A stretch of DNA of 49,763 nucleotides from Hyphomicrobiales bacterium (GTDB taxonomy: Bacteria > Pseudomonadota > Alphaproteobacteria > Rhizobiales > Rhizobiaceae), in assembly GCA_024225445.1 (NCBI GenBank), contig JAAEMP010000148.1, positions 1-49,763 of the forward strand, written 5' to 3'. This document shows, piece after piece, positions 8,656-16,091 of this stretch (position 1 is its first letter; every line of letters starts with the position of its first letter). The position numbers were made by a program, and so were the translations under genes. A model generated the notes under the pieces. That model was not told the DNA's origin, ran no database searches, and saw only the letters and a list, made by a program, of their open reading frames with translations.

Positions 8656-8925
8656 CTAGTGCAGGAGAGCATAAATAGGGATCCATATGACCGGAGTTTC
8701 CAGGAGTTTTGGCTAGACGCGATTGGCGACATGGTACCTGTACCACGAGCCGGTCGCAACGACGTCCAAAACTATTGGAAATCCGGCCTTCGGTGGCCCA
8801 AATTTGCCCACCGGACATCGTTGCGCCTTTCGAGCGATGCAATAGCATCGCTCTTCAAGACGCGTCTTGCCGGTAGACGAATTTGGGTCATCATATGGGT
8901 TCCTATTTACGTTCTCCTGCGCTAG
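8656..8925. mobile_element. MITE-like 270-bp palindromic element
   Basis: The terminal arms 8656-8690 and 8891-8925 are inverted copies matching at 30 of 35 positions; all differences are transitions. Both ends carry CTAG, which could be part of the repeat or a 4-bp target duplication. Homology continues inward (GCAACGACGTCC at 8756-8767 against 8813-8824). Hairpins lie in each half: GGTAC-ct-GTACC at 8733-8744, and a perfect 9-bp stem at 8832-8853 with loop AATA. No transposase is present, and the open frame across it is an accident of the palindrome. The right CTAG contains the uraH stop codon. Confidence 0.75.
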
Positions 8926-9281
8926 CTACCGCGATAGGTCGAGTATCCATAGGCCGAAATCAGTAAAGGCACGTGATAATGGCTATCGGCATCCGCGATG
9001 CCAAACCTGATGGGCACCAAATCGAGAAATGCCGGTTCAGGCAGCTTGTTGCCAATTCGTCTGAGATATTCACCGGCAGCAAAGTGCAGTTCATAAATAC
9101 CGGTAACAAACTCCTCGCCCTCGAGCAGAGGTGCATCGCATCTTCCATCTGAATTTGTCAGGACTTTTCTGATTTCATTCAAGCCCCAATCGCCAGCCGA
9201 ATACAGTGTAATCTCCAATCCGCCCGCTGGTTTACCAGTTGCTGTATCCAGCACATGTGTCGTCAGTTTTCCCAAACCCAT
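8922..9281 (-). CDS. uraH: 5-hydroxyisourate hydrolase (transthyretin-like)
   Basis: Hydrolyses 5-hydroxyisourate, the product of urate oxidation, to OHCU. The N-terminal [16 protein letters not shown] is the family signature with an active-site His. The middle has [16 protein letters not shown] and [19 protein letters not shown], ending in the diagnostic YRGS tail. The 119-residue length is full. The next step, OHCU decarboxylase, is encoded by the divergently transcribed fusion gene 121 bases away, so the two probably share a regulated intergenic promoter. The UAG stop falls in the CTAG edge of a palindromic element. Since YRGS is intact, the insertion did not damage the enzyme. Confidence 0.95.
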   Translation of the reverse strand: MGLGKLTTHVLDTATGKPAGGLEITLYSAGDWGLNEIRKVLTNSDGRCDAPLLEGEEFVTGIYELHFAAGEYLRRIGNKLPEPAFLDLVPIRFGIADADSHYHVPLLISAYGYSTYRGS

Positions 9282-9402
9282 TGCTTTCGCCTTTTCTACT
9301 TACAGGAACATTAATATAGTCATCTGATTTTCAAATTAGTTACTAAGGTCTATCAGTTCCGGCAATGTCCGGCTTGATATTGTTGACGCCCCGTAACGAT
9401 TC
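9282..9402. promoter_or_regulatory. Divergent promoter region, uraH / puuE-uraD
   Basis: These 121 bases separate two divergent purine-degradation genes and must hold both promoters. A CCGG-caatgt-CCGG repeat is visible near 9359-9372, but I cannot assign a regulator. Confidence 0.35.
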
Positions 9403-10890
9403 ATGTCTATCTTGAATCCAGTTAACCCGTTTTGCAATCAAATATTACAGGCAATCAACGAGCAGATCATGATCAATTATCCAAGAGACTTCCGTGGCTA
9501 TGGCGCTGGTGGAATGGATCCCAAATGGCCCAATGGTGCCAAAATTGCCGTACAATTTGTCATCAATTATGAAGAAGGCGGAGAGAACTGCATTCTGCAT
9601 GGTGACGCGGCATCGGAAGCATTCTTGTCCGAAATCGTCGGTGCCCAGCCGTGGCCCGGTCAGCGCCACTGGAATATGGAAACCATCTATGAATATGGTG
9701 CAAGGGCTGGATTCTGGAGACTGCACCGGCTGTTTACCTCATTGAATATCAAGCCAACCGTCTATGGTGTGGCTACGGCCCTTGCCCGTGCTCCAGAACA
9801 ATTATCTGCCATGCAGGAGGCCGGCTGGGAGATTGCATCACACGGTTACAAGTGGATTGAGTACAAGGACTATACACCCGAAGATGAGATGATCGACATC
9901 AACAAGGCCATCGAGATTCATGAACAAGTCACCGGAACAAGACCTGCCGGATGGTATACGGGGCGTTGTTCAGTCAATACGGTTGATCTGATCGCGTGCA
10001 AAGGTGGTTTTTCTTATTGCTCGGATACCTATGCGGATGATTTGCCGTTCTGGCATGAATCAGAGGGTAACGAACCATTGCTGATGATACCTTACACGCT
10101 TGATACCAATGACATGCGTTTTTCAATTCCCGCCGGATTTAACTGTGGCGATCCGTTCTACACCTATCTGAAAGATTCTTTCGATGTGCTTTACGAAGAA
10201 GGAAATGAGGGTGCTGCCAAAATGCTGAATATCGGTCTGCATTGCCGTCTGGTCGGCAGGCCTGGTCGTCTTGCAGCGCTAAGACGTTTCATGGAATACG
10301 TGCTTTCCCATGATGATGTATGGATTCCACGGCGCATCGATATTGCCGATCACTGGCGCAATCACCATCCCTTCACACCCCATCAGCGACCAAGCAAAAT
10401 GTCCGAAAAGCAATTCGTCGACCTCTATGGTGGGGTTTTTGAACATTCCGAATGGATCGCCACGCGTACCCATGCCGGGGAACTTGCGCCGGCAAATGAC
10501 AGCGCCGCTGGGCTGCATGGCGCGATGGCGGCGGTATTTCGCAGCGCAACTGAAGTAGAACGACTGGGGGTGCTGAATGCCCATCCCGATCTCGCCGGCA
10601 AACTGGCCGCTGCCAAACAACTGACCGAAGAATCAACCAGCGAACAGGCTTCCGCCGGTCTTGATCAACTTTCCGACAGAGAGCGGGCAAATTTCACCCG
10701 GCTCAATCAGGTCTATACGGAGAAATTTGGTTTTCCATTCATTATTGCGGTGAAAGGGTTGAACAAGGCCGATATCGTTGCCGCATTTGAACGCCGCATC
10801 AACCATGACCGCGCTACCGAATTTACTACCGCATGCCAGCAGGTTGAACGTATCGCCCTGCTGCGCCTGAAGGATATGCTTGCTGATTGA
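9403..10890 (+). CDS. Bifunctional allantoinase (PuuE type) / OHCU decarboxylase
   Basis: Two ureide-pathway enzymes in one chain. Residues about 23-320 are a PuuE-type polysaccharide-deacetylase-fold allantoinase, opening with YPRDFRGYG and containing VINYEEGGE, GWEIASHGYKW and IGLHCRLVGRPGR. Residues about 333-495 are OHCU decarboxylase (UraD), with the catalytic NAHPDLAGKLA (His about 394) and FGFPFIIAVKG. The enzymes yield S-allantoin and then allantoate. The fusion is known in Alphaproteobacteria. The true start is probably ATG 9469, because PuuE proteins usually begin a few residues before YPRD; ATG 9403 also has no good ribosome site. A decayed copy of the last 77 bases occurs at 13018-13093. 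Confidence 0.9.
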   Translation: MSILNPVNPFCNQILQAINEQIMINYPRDFRGYGAGGMDPKWPNGAKIAVQFVINYEEGGENCILHGDAASEAFLSEIVGAQPWPGQRHWNMETIYEYGARAGFWRLHRLFTSLNIKPTVYGVATALARAPEQLSAMQEAGWEIASHGYKWIEYKDYTPEDEMIDINKAIEIHEQVTGTRPAGWYTGRCSVNTVDLIACKGGFSYCSDTYADDLPFWHESEGNEPLLMIPYTLDTNDMRFSIPAGFNCGDPFYTYLKDSFDVLYEEGNEGAAKMLNIGLHCRLVGRPGRLAALRRFMEYVLSHDDVWIPRRIDIADHWRNHHPFTPHQRPSKMSEKQFVDLYGGVFEHSEWIATRTHAGELAPANDSAAGLHGAMAAVFRSATEVERLGVLNAHPDLAGKLAAAKQLTEESTSEQASAGLDQLSDRERANFTRLNQVYTEKFGFPFIIAVKGLNKADIVAAFERRINHDRATEFTTACQQVERIALLRLKDMLAD

Positions 10891-10944
10891 CAATCATTTG
10901 CCGGAGCAGCTCACCATTATGGTCCGCCAAAAGCTGGAGTCGCC

Positions 10945-11850
10945 ATGAGAATTATCATCATCATTTTGGCATTTTGCTTGTCAGGGTTTTCTGCCGGGGC
11001 TTTCGAAGTACAAAAAGTTACTGAGGGTATCTATGCGCTGGTGGGTGAAAAAAACCAACGCTCCCCAGCCAATCTTGCCAACAATTCCACCCATGGGGTG
11101 ATTGTTACCAGTGATGGAGTTGTGTTGGTTGATCCAGGCGGCAGTTGGAAAGGTGCGCAACGTATCCATGAGGAAATCAGGAAAATTACGGACAAGCCGG
11201 TGAAAATTGTTATTAATTCCGGCGGTCAGGATCATCGCTGGCTGGGAAATGGTTATTGGAAAACACAGGGGGCTGAAATCATTGCGTCAGAAGCTGCGGT
11301 AGAAGACCACAAGGATCGAGGTTCACTGCAGATGACCTTTCTTGACAGTCTGCTTGGCAAGGAGCTTGAGAGTACCGAACCCGTTTATGCAGACAATGTT
11401 TTTGAAAAAAGCCACCACTTCAAGTTTGGTGGTCTGACTTTCGAAATCACGCATGCGGGACAGGCCCATACGCCGGGCGACAGTTTTATCTGGGTGCCTG
11501 AAAGAAAGACGGTGTTTACCGGTGATATTGTCTATGTCGAACGTATCCTTGGCATTGGTTCGCAATCTCACTCTGGTGAATGGATTGAGGTTTTCAACGC
11601 GATGGCGAAACTGGACGCCATGCATGTTGTCCCGGGTCATGGTCATGCGACCAACATGGAAAAAGCCAAGGCTGATACACTGGACTATCTCACCAACCTG
11701 CGCGCCAAGATGCGCGAATATATGGAGGCGGGTGGTGAGATTATCGGGTCTGTTAATGTTGATCAGTCCAGTTTCTCCTATCTGGAGCAGTTTGAAGGAT
11801 TGGCCAAGCGTAATGCCCAGCAGGTATTTACCGAACTGGAATTTGAATAG
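10945..11850 (+). CDS. Secreted MBL-fold protein with altered zinc motif
   Basis: A Sec-exported (residues 1-19 hydrophobic, then AGAFE) member of the metallo-beta-lactamase superfamily, probably periplasmic. Where most members have HxHxDH, this one reads NSGGQDHRWLGN (91-102): the first two His are Ser92 and Gly94, while Asp96 and His97 remain. Later motifs are kept: HAGQAHTPGD (about 167), FTGDIVYVE and VVPGHGH. I recall a family subgroup with the GGQDHRWLGN wording, so this may be a natural variant with one metal site rather than damage. It follows the puuE-uraD fusion by 54 bases and may be co-transcribed. Its substrate is unknown. Confidence 0.8.
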   Translation: MRIIIIILAFCLSGFSAGAFEVQKVTEGIYALVGEKNQRSPANLANNSTHGVIVTSDGVVLVDPGGSWKGAQRIHEEIRKITDKPVKIVINSGGQDHRWLGNGYWKTQGAEIIASEAAVEDHKDRGSLQMTFLDSLLGKELESTEPVYADNVFEKSHHFKFGGLTFEITHAGQAHTPGDSFIWVPERKTVFTGDIVYVERILGIGSQSHSGEWIEVFNAMAKLDAMHVVPGHGHATNMEKAKADTLDYLTNLRAKMREYMEAGGEIIGSVNVDQSSFSYLEQFEGLAKRNAQQVFTELEFE

Positions 11851-11898
11851 GTGCCACAAACACCAAATTCCCTCGACTACCCATCCCTTTCCAGCTTA

Positions 11899-12849
11899 TC
11901 AGGTTTGGATGACACTCAAAGGTTCTTTTGGTGAACCGGCAGTTTCAATTGTGGAGGTTACAAGGGGACCTGCAACCGTTCTGTCCCGGCCTGCCGCCTT
12001 GGCCTCATAAAGATACTTGTCTGCCTGCTTCAAAATAGTTGTGCAGTCTGGAACTTCGCTATCCACTTCAGTTACTCCAAAACTAACCGTGAAGCGAATT
12101 AGACCTTTGTCGGTAACTACTTTGCCGGCTCTAAAGGCATTAGCAACATGGTCACAAGCCTTTATAGCGCCCGTGAGAACAGTGTTTGGAAAAATTATTC
12201 CAAACTCTTCGCCACCAAGCCGGCCGACCGTGTCGTAGGCACGCAACTCCCCGGTGAGAATTTGAGCAAGCGCACGCAGCACCTGGTCTCCCGCGTTATG
12301 TCCATAGGTGTCATTAATCGGTTTGAATTTGTCGATGTCAAACATTGCCACACAAAATGGGCTTTGGAAGCGTCCGTATCTGCTTAATTCTGATTCAAGC
12401 GATTCCATGAAATGGCGTCGATTTGGCAATCCGGTGAGCTCATCCGTGCGCGCTATGGTCTGCAGGCTTTTACACACAAAATCGAATTCCCTGATGCTGA
12501 GTACCGCAATTGGCCTTTTATTCTCAACCACCGGTATATGTCGGATTCCATTTCTATTCATGACGTCCAGTGTTTCCACCACATCGTCATCACCGCAGCA
12601 GGTGATCACAGAGCGTGTCATTATCTCGCTGATGAGACGGTCTGCAACGTCACGGGGGAAATTATTTACAGCGCGAACCAGATCACGTTCGGACAATATA
12701 CCGATCAGATCCTCTTGGTCATTGATCACGAGCAGTGATCCGATATTATGCTTGCACAGGACCGCTGCCATTTCCCGCAATGTTTTGTCAAGCTGAATGA
12801 ACTGAATGTCGATACGCTCAGATTGAGCCAGCAACTCGTAAATATACAT
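11899..12849 (-). CDS. CBS-pair diguanylate cyclase (GGDEF)
   Basis: Likely makes cyclic di-GMP under control of a ligand-binding CBS pair. Residues 1-125 form two CBS motifs (IGSLLVINDQEDLIGILSER and GIRHIPVVENKRPIAVLS), which usually bind adenosine nucleotides. The cyclase domain starts at DELTGLPNRRHF (136-147), with the metal Asp in FDIDKFKPIND (170-180), the active loop GGEEF (212-216) and an inhibitory I-site RAYD (203-206) at the canonical distance. All catalytic residues are present, so it should be active and product-inhibited. There is no signal peptide or membrane helix. It is convergent with the MBL-fold gene and has no evident partner. Confidence 0.92.
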   Translation of the reverse strand: MYIYELLAQSERIDIQFIQLDKTLREMAAVLCKHNIGSLLVINDQEDLIGILSERDLVRAVNNFPRDVADRLISEIMTRSVITCCGDDDVVETLDVMNRNGIRHIPVVENKRPIAVLSIREFDFVCKSLQTIARTDELTGLPNRRHFMESLESELSRYGRFQSPFCVAMFDIDKFKPINDTYGHNAGDQVLRALAQILTGELRAYDTVGRLGGEEFGIIFPNTVLTGAIKACDHVANAFRAGKVVTDKGLIRFTVSFGVTEVDSEVPDCTTILKQADKYLYEAKAAGRDRTVAGPLVTSTIETAGSPKEPLSVIQT

Positions 12850-13017
12850 TTTTCATCCTGTACAATCTGGAAGAAGAAAGTTGTATATACACCATTATGG
12901 AGAATTCCTTGTGCCAGCCTTGAGTGTACAAAACACTGCAAATTAACTGGGCACAGCCCAAAACGGTCAGACGCACTTCATTCCTGCATCCGGCGTCCGC
13001 ACCCGGCCCAAACCGTT

Positions 13018-13093
13018 CTACCGAATTTACTACCGCATGCCAGCAGGCGGTACGCATCGCCTGCCGCGCTGGAAAGACAGGCTTCCTGATTGA
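13018..13093 (+). pseudogene. Decayed fragment of a uraD 3' end
   Basis: Bases 13018-13047 are identical over 30 positions to 10814-10843 in the puuE-uraD fusion. The similarity continues, with substitutions and one lost base, down to the shared GATTGA ending that contains the stop codon. The first part still translates as TEFTTACQQ, then the frame drifts. Nothing recognisable of UraD remains upstream. It is the relic of a second or relocated OHCU decarboxylase gene. Confidence 0.7.
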
Positions 13094-13240
13094 TAAGGGT
13101 TTGCCAGATCAGATTGCCGGATTGTTTCCGGGAAATCGTGGCATGAGGCCCATCGAAAATTGGTGACTTAGGCCATTAACGCCTGACTCCCCTTATCGTA
13201 TTGACAAGATACTACCGATCTCGATCATGATTCTGGTAAT

Positions 13241-13444
13241 ATGGATGGTCGGATTTTATCAGGTCAATATGAGGGCAAATTGCTTTCCGATATGATGAAG
13301 GAAGATGTTTTTGATCTTTACAACTGGATACAGCAGGATCAAGAAAGTGTCGCTTGGCTTGAAGCTTTTCTGGATCGCAGGTTTCCGCAATGGCGTGAAT
13401 ACACCGACGCGAATAATTCACCAACTGCGCAGTTAAGGCTATGA
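13241..13444 (+). CDS. Possible small protein, 67 aa
   Basis: A short frame that looks protein-like. GQYEGKLLSDM recalls the GKYxGKxLxDI opening of small DUF3820 / exodeoxyribonuclease X C-terminal-like modules, and it is followed by DLYNWIQQDQESVAWLEAFLDRRFPQWREY, which would be helical. No clear ribosome site precedes ATG 13241, and the surrounding DNA is decayed, so it could be a remnant of a longer gene. The resemblance rests on a few residues and the function is unknown. The last seven residues look unrelated to the rest. Confidence 0.4.
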   Translation: MDGRILSGQYEGKLLSDMMKEDVFDLYNWIQQDQESVAWLEAFLDRRFPQWREYTDANNSPTAQLRL

Positions 13445-13787
13445 TCTCACAATGATGTCTCAACATCAATTTACTGGGGTAGATTATCTTTTTTGAATCA
13501 ATGACTTACACAAAAAAGTTATAGCCGGGGCCTTGTTCTTAAAAATCAGATGCCCCGCTTGGCAAAATAGCGTGGGTACAAAGTATGCCTCGCGGCAAGG
13601 CTTGCATCTTGACCGCAACAGGTTGATTTCGCTGCGAAAATCGGATTGTAGCGGATTTGGTCGTGAATCTTTCAGGTTAACGCGAACTCCGACAAGAAGG
13701 AGGCCGGCTAATAATACCGGATCAGTAATGGTAAATTCTTACCCAGCTGAGCTAAATCCAGCCCATCAATCCTCGGATTACTAACCG
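13445..13787. other. Gene-free stretch
   Basis: No supported gene. On the reverse strand, 13738-13759 resembles the D-arm of a tRNA, but no tRNA fold can be completed. Confidence 0.45.
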
Positions 13788-15443
13788 TCATCTGGCGAAA
13801 ACCAATTGGCCTTTCCAGAAGGTCTGTCTTATTTCGGTGGCCCCGATTTGCGAGAAGTGTTTGTTATTGAGGCTTTCATCCAGAACAATGAAATCCGCCC
13901 ATTTTCCCCCGGCAAGTGAACCGGTCTCGGTTTCCATTCCCAACGAACGTGCGCCATTGATGGTGAAAATCGGCAAGGCCTCTTTCAGGCTGATGGCCTG
14001 AGTCCCGCCCACCACACCGTTGAAATTATCGCTTGAATCCTGCCTGCTGATCATGCCCGCCAGTCCGGTCCAGGGGTTGGCATCGGGTGCTGCTGCCGGC
14101 CAGTCTGATCCATAGATCACCTCGGCTCCCGCATTCAGCAGATCCCGGATTCTGTGACATTTTTCCAACCTTGGAGTTCCCAATACGGCGATCTGGGCGG
14201 CTGTGGCCGGGTTGGGGAACCAGAGCTTGGGTGAGACTTCGGCCACCGCATCCAGTTTCCTGAAGCGCGGCAGGTCTTCATCAGAAATGAATGCAGAGTG
14301 AGCAATCTCGTGACGCAAACCACTTGCCCCGTTTCTCCTGCGCGCAGTTTCAATGGCATCCAGACCTGTACGGGCCGCATAGTCACCAACCGCGTGCATC
14401 TTGATCACAAATCCACGGCGGTCCAGTTCGCTAACCGTTTGATTGAGTTCATCGGGATCGATCAACAAGGTAGCGCCAGGATTGTGGGTGGTTATATCAT
14501 AGCCACTTTCGGCAAGATAAGGCTCGATAAATGACGCGGTATGGCTGGGAGCAACTCCATCCAGAAACAACTTGGCATAACCGGTACGAACGTTTTTTGA
14601 TGCATATTTCCGGCGTATTTTTTCAAGCCTGTCATAAGAAATTGCCTCAACCGCCATTGGGCTTGTGCGGACCAGGTGTGCGGCCATATGCAGGGTCAGT
14701 TCACCCTTCAGATCAGCATTTTTATAAACCTGCATATCGGTTTCGAATGCCATAGGCTCTTTGAAAGCTGTGATGCCGAGGCTGTTGAAATAACGAACAA
14801 AATACTTCGCCGCCTGGTGTAGTTGCGATTCACTTCTACTGGCCAGTTGCCTTACCTTGGCAGAAGCGCTTTCCGCGAGAATTCCGGAGGGTTCCCCGGT
14901 AGTAGGATCACGTTCGATTACGCCGCCAGGAATATCTGGACTGTTGGCGGTTAATCCGGCTTCATTCATTGCCAGCGAATTGCACCAGATACTGTGTTGT
15001 GTGGTGTCATAAAGGATTACGGGATGGCTGGTGGTGATCCGGTCGAGGATTTCTCGCGGGCGCGCACCCATTGCTTCACGCATGTCAAGACGCCAGGGTC
15101 CCCCAAATACCGCTTCCCCCGTTACCAATTCTTCAGCGCGTATTCTGACCGCTGATATCAATTGGTCAAAACTTGCCTGATATCCTACAAACATATCAAA
15201 CAATTGCCGGCAGGCTCCCCAAAGTGCGTGGGAGTGGCTCTCCACCAGTCCCGGCATGACATACCTGCCATGCAGGTTACACAATCTGGTATCCGGGCCT
15301 ACAAGGTTGAGAATATCATTGTCTGCGCCAACAGCTACAATCCGGCCATTGATTGCTGCAAAGGCTTCTGCCACCGGATGGCTCGGTTCCAGGGTTTCAA
15401 CAATCCCGTTGTACCAAATGTCGTCTGCATGAATGTTTGTCAT
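13788..15443 (-). CDS. Amidohydrolase family 3 protein (YtcJ-like)
   Basis: A metal-dependent amidohydrolase, probably cytoplasmic, substrate unknown. The fold is shown by the N-terminal beta-sandwich with GRIVAVGA, the metal loop MPGLVESHSHALWG (Glu replaces the usual Asp before HxH), LFLDGVAPSHTASF, FVIKMHAVGDYA with a metal His, RHEIAHSAFI, YGSDWP with the catalytic Asp, and the late GSLAGGKWADFIVLD. The length of about 551 residues fits the YtcJ group. ATG 15443 is preferred; an in-frame TTG at 15485 is less likely. It is transcribed away from a MarR regulator over an 18-bp palindrome, suggesting control by that regulator, perhaps together with the TRAP transporter that could import its substrate. 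Confidence 0.85.
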   Translation of the reverse strand: MTNIHADDIWYNGIVETLEPSHPVAEAFAAINGRIVAVGADNDILNLVGPDTRLCNLHGRYVMPGLVESHSHALWGACRQLFDMFVGYQASFDQLISAVRIRAEELVTGEAVFGGPWRLDMREAMGARPREILDRITTSHPVILYDTTQHSIWCNSLAMNEAGLTANSPDIPGGVIERDPTTGEPSGILAESASAKVRQLASRSESQLHQAAKYFVRYFNSLGITAFKEPMAFETDMQVYKNADLKGELTLHMAAHLVRTSPMAVEAISYDRLEKIRRKYASKNVRTGYAKLFLDGVAPSHTASFIEPYLAESGYDITTHNPGATLLIDPDELNQTVSELDRRGFVIKMHAVGDYAARTGLDAIETARRRNGASGLRHEIAHSAFISDEDLPRFRKLDAVAEVSPKLWFPNPATAAQIAVLGTPRLEKCHRIRDLLNAGAEVIYGSDWPAAAPDANPWTGLAGMISRQDSSDNFNGVVGGTQAISLKEALPIFTINGARSLGMETETGSLAGGKWADFIVLDESLNNKHFSQIGATEIRQTFWKGQLVFAR

Positions 15444-15509
15444 GTTTACCCGTACAATTGGAATATTATGCGTCCAGGGTATCAAGTTGGAACAATAATG
15501 ATTGCCTTT

Positions 15510-15527
15510 GTCAACTTTATTGTTGAC
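15510..15527. promoter_or_regulatory. Probable MarR operator
   Basis: A perfect inverted repeat, GTCAAC-N6-GTTGAC, lies between the divergent amidohydrolase and MarR genes. It directly adjoins a second palindrome, TGACTAAGTCA (15524-15534). The size and location suit autoregulation by the MarR protein. Binding is inferred, not shown. Confidence 0.6.
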
Positions 15528-15569
15528 TAAGTCAGCTAACTACTTGACTATCAGCCCAGGGAGCGAGAC

Positions 15570-16091
15570 ATGGCCACAATCCTGCAACCAATCACAGCGC
15601 AGTCGGAGAAGCCGCAATCTGGTAACCATCCACCGATCAGTACAATTCTGGACGCTCTGACATTCCAACTGGCGCGGCTTGTAGCGATTAACCACCAGAC
15701 TGGTACAAGAGTATTCCACGATGAATACGGATTGAGTCTCAATGAGTGGCGAATTCTGGGCCTGGCATACGCATTAAAGCCGGCCACTATTCGCACCATC
15801 CGCAAGATACTGCTGATGGATAGAGGGCAAATGAGCCGGGTGGTTCGCAAAATCTCCGAACGCGGCCTGATAAAAACCAGGCCTTCCGCCATGGATTCAC
15901 GCACAGTGGAAGTGAGTTTGACGGAAGCAGGTGAAAAACTCCACAACAGGGTGCTGAAATTTACCGCAGAACGAAATGCCCTGGTCGTCGGTTCTCTAAC
16001 AGAAAATGAGTGCCGTGAATTCATGCGCATCCTGCAGAAAATCATTCTGCATAATGACAGGTTGTCAGCGCTGACGGGAGTGCTTGAATGA
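15570..16091 (+). CDS. MarR-family transcriptional regulator
   Basis: A 173-residue winged-helix repressor. The central part reads LNEWRILGLAYALKPATIRTIRK, MDRGQMSRVVRKISERGLI (recognition helix and wing approach) and DSRTVEVSLTEAGEKL, all typical of MarR. The N-terminus has about 20 extra polar residues. A GGGAG-type ribosome site precedes the ATG. Its stop overlaps the TRAP permease start (ATGA at 16088-16091), so regulator and transporter are one operon. It probably represses itself, the transporter and the divergent amidohydrolase in response to a small, perhaps aromatic or acidic, ligand. Confidence 0.92.
   Translation: MATILQPITAQSEKPQSGNHPPISTILDALTFQLARLVAINHQTGTRVFHDEYGLSLNEWRILGLAYALKPATIRTIRKILLMDRGQMSRVVRKISERGLIKTRPSAMDSRTVEVSLTEAGEKLHNRVLKFTAERNALVVGSLTENECREFMRILQKIILHNDRLSALTGVLE

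Noticed and set aside
8659-8925. An 88-residue open frame across the palindromic element
   Set aside because: It lies entirely inside the inverted repeat, has no ribosome site, and its translation mirrors the palindrome.
9403-10890. PuuE-UraD fusion as a novel enzyme fusion
   Set aside because: This fusion is already known from Alphaproteobacteria.
13738-13759. Reverse-strand sequence resembling a tRNA D-arm (TTTAGCTCAGCTGGGTAAG)
   Set aside because: The D-stem does not pair, and no acceptor stem, anticodon arm or T-arm can be formed around it.
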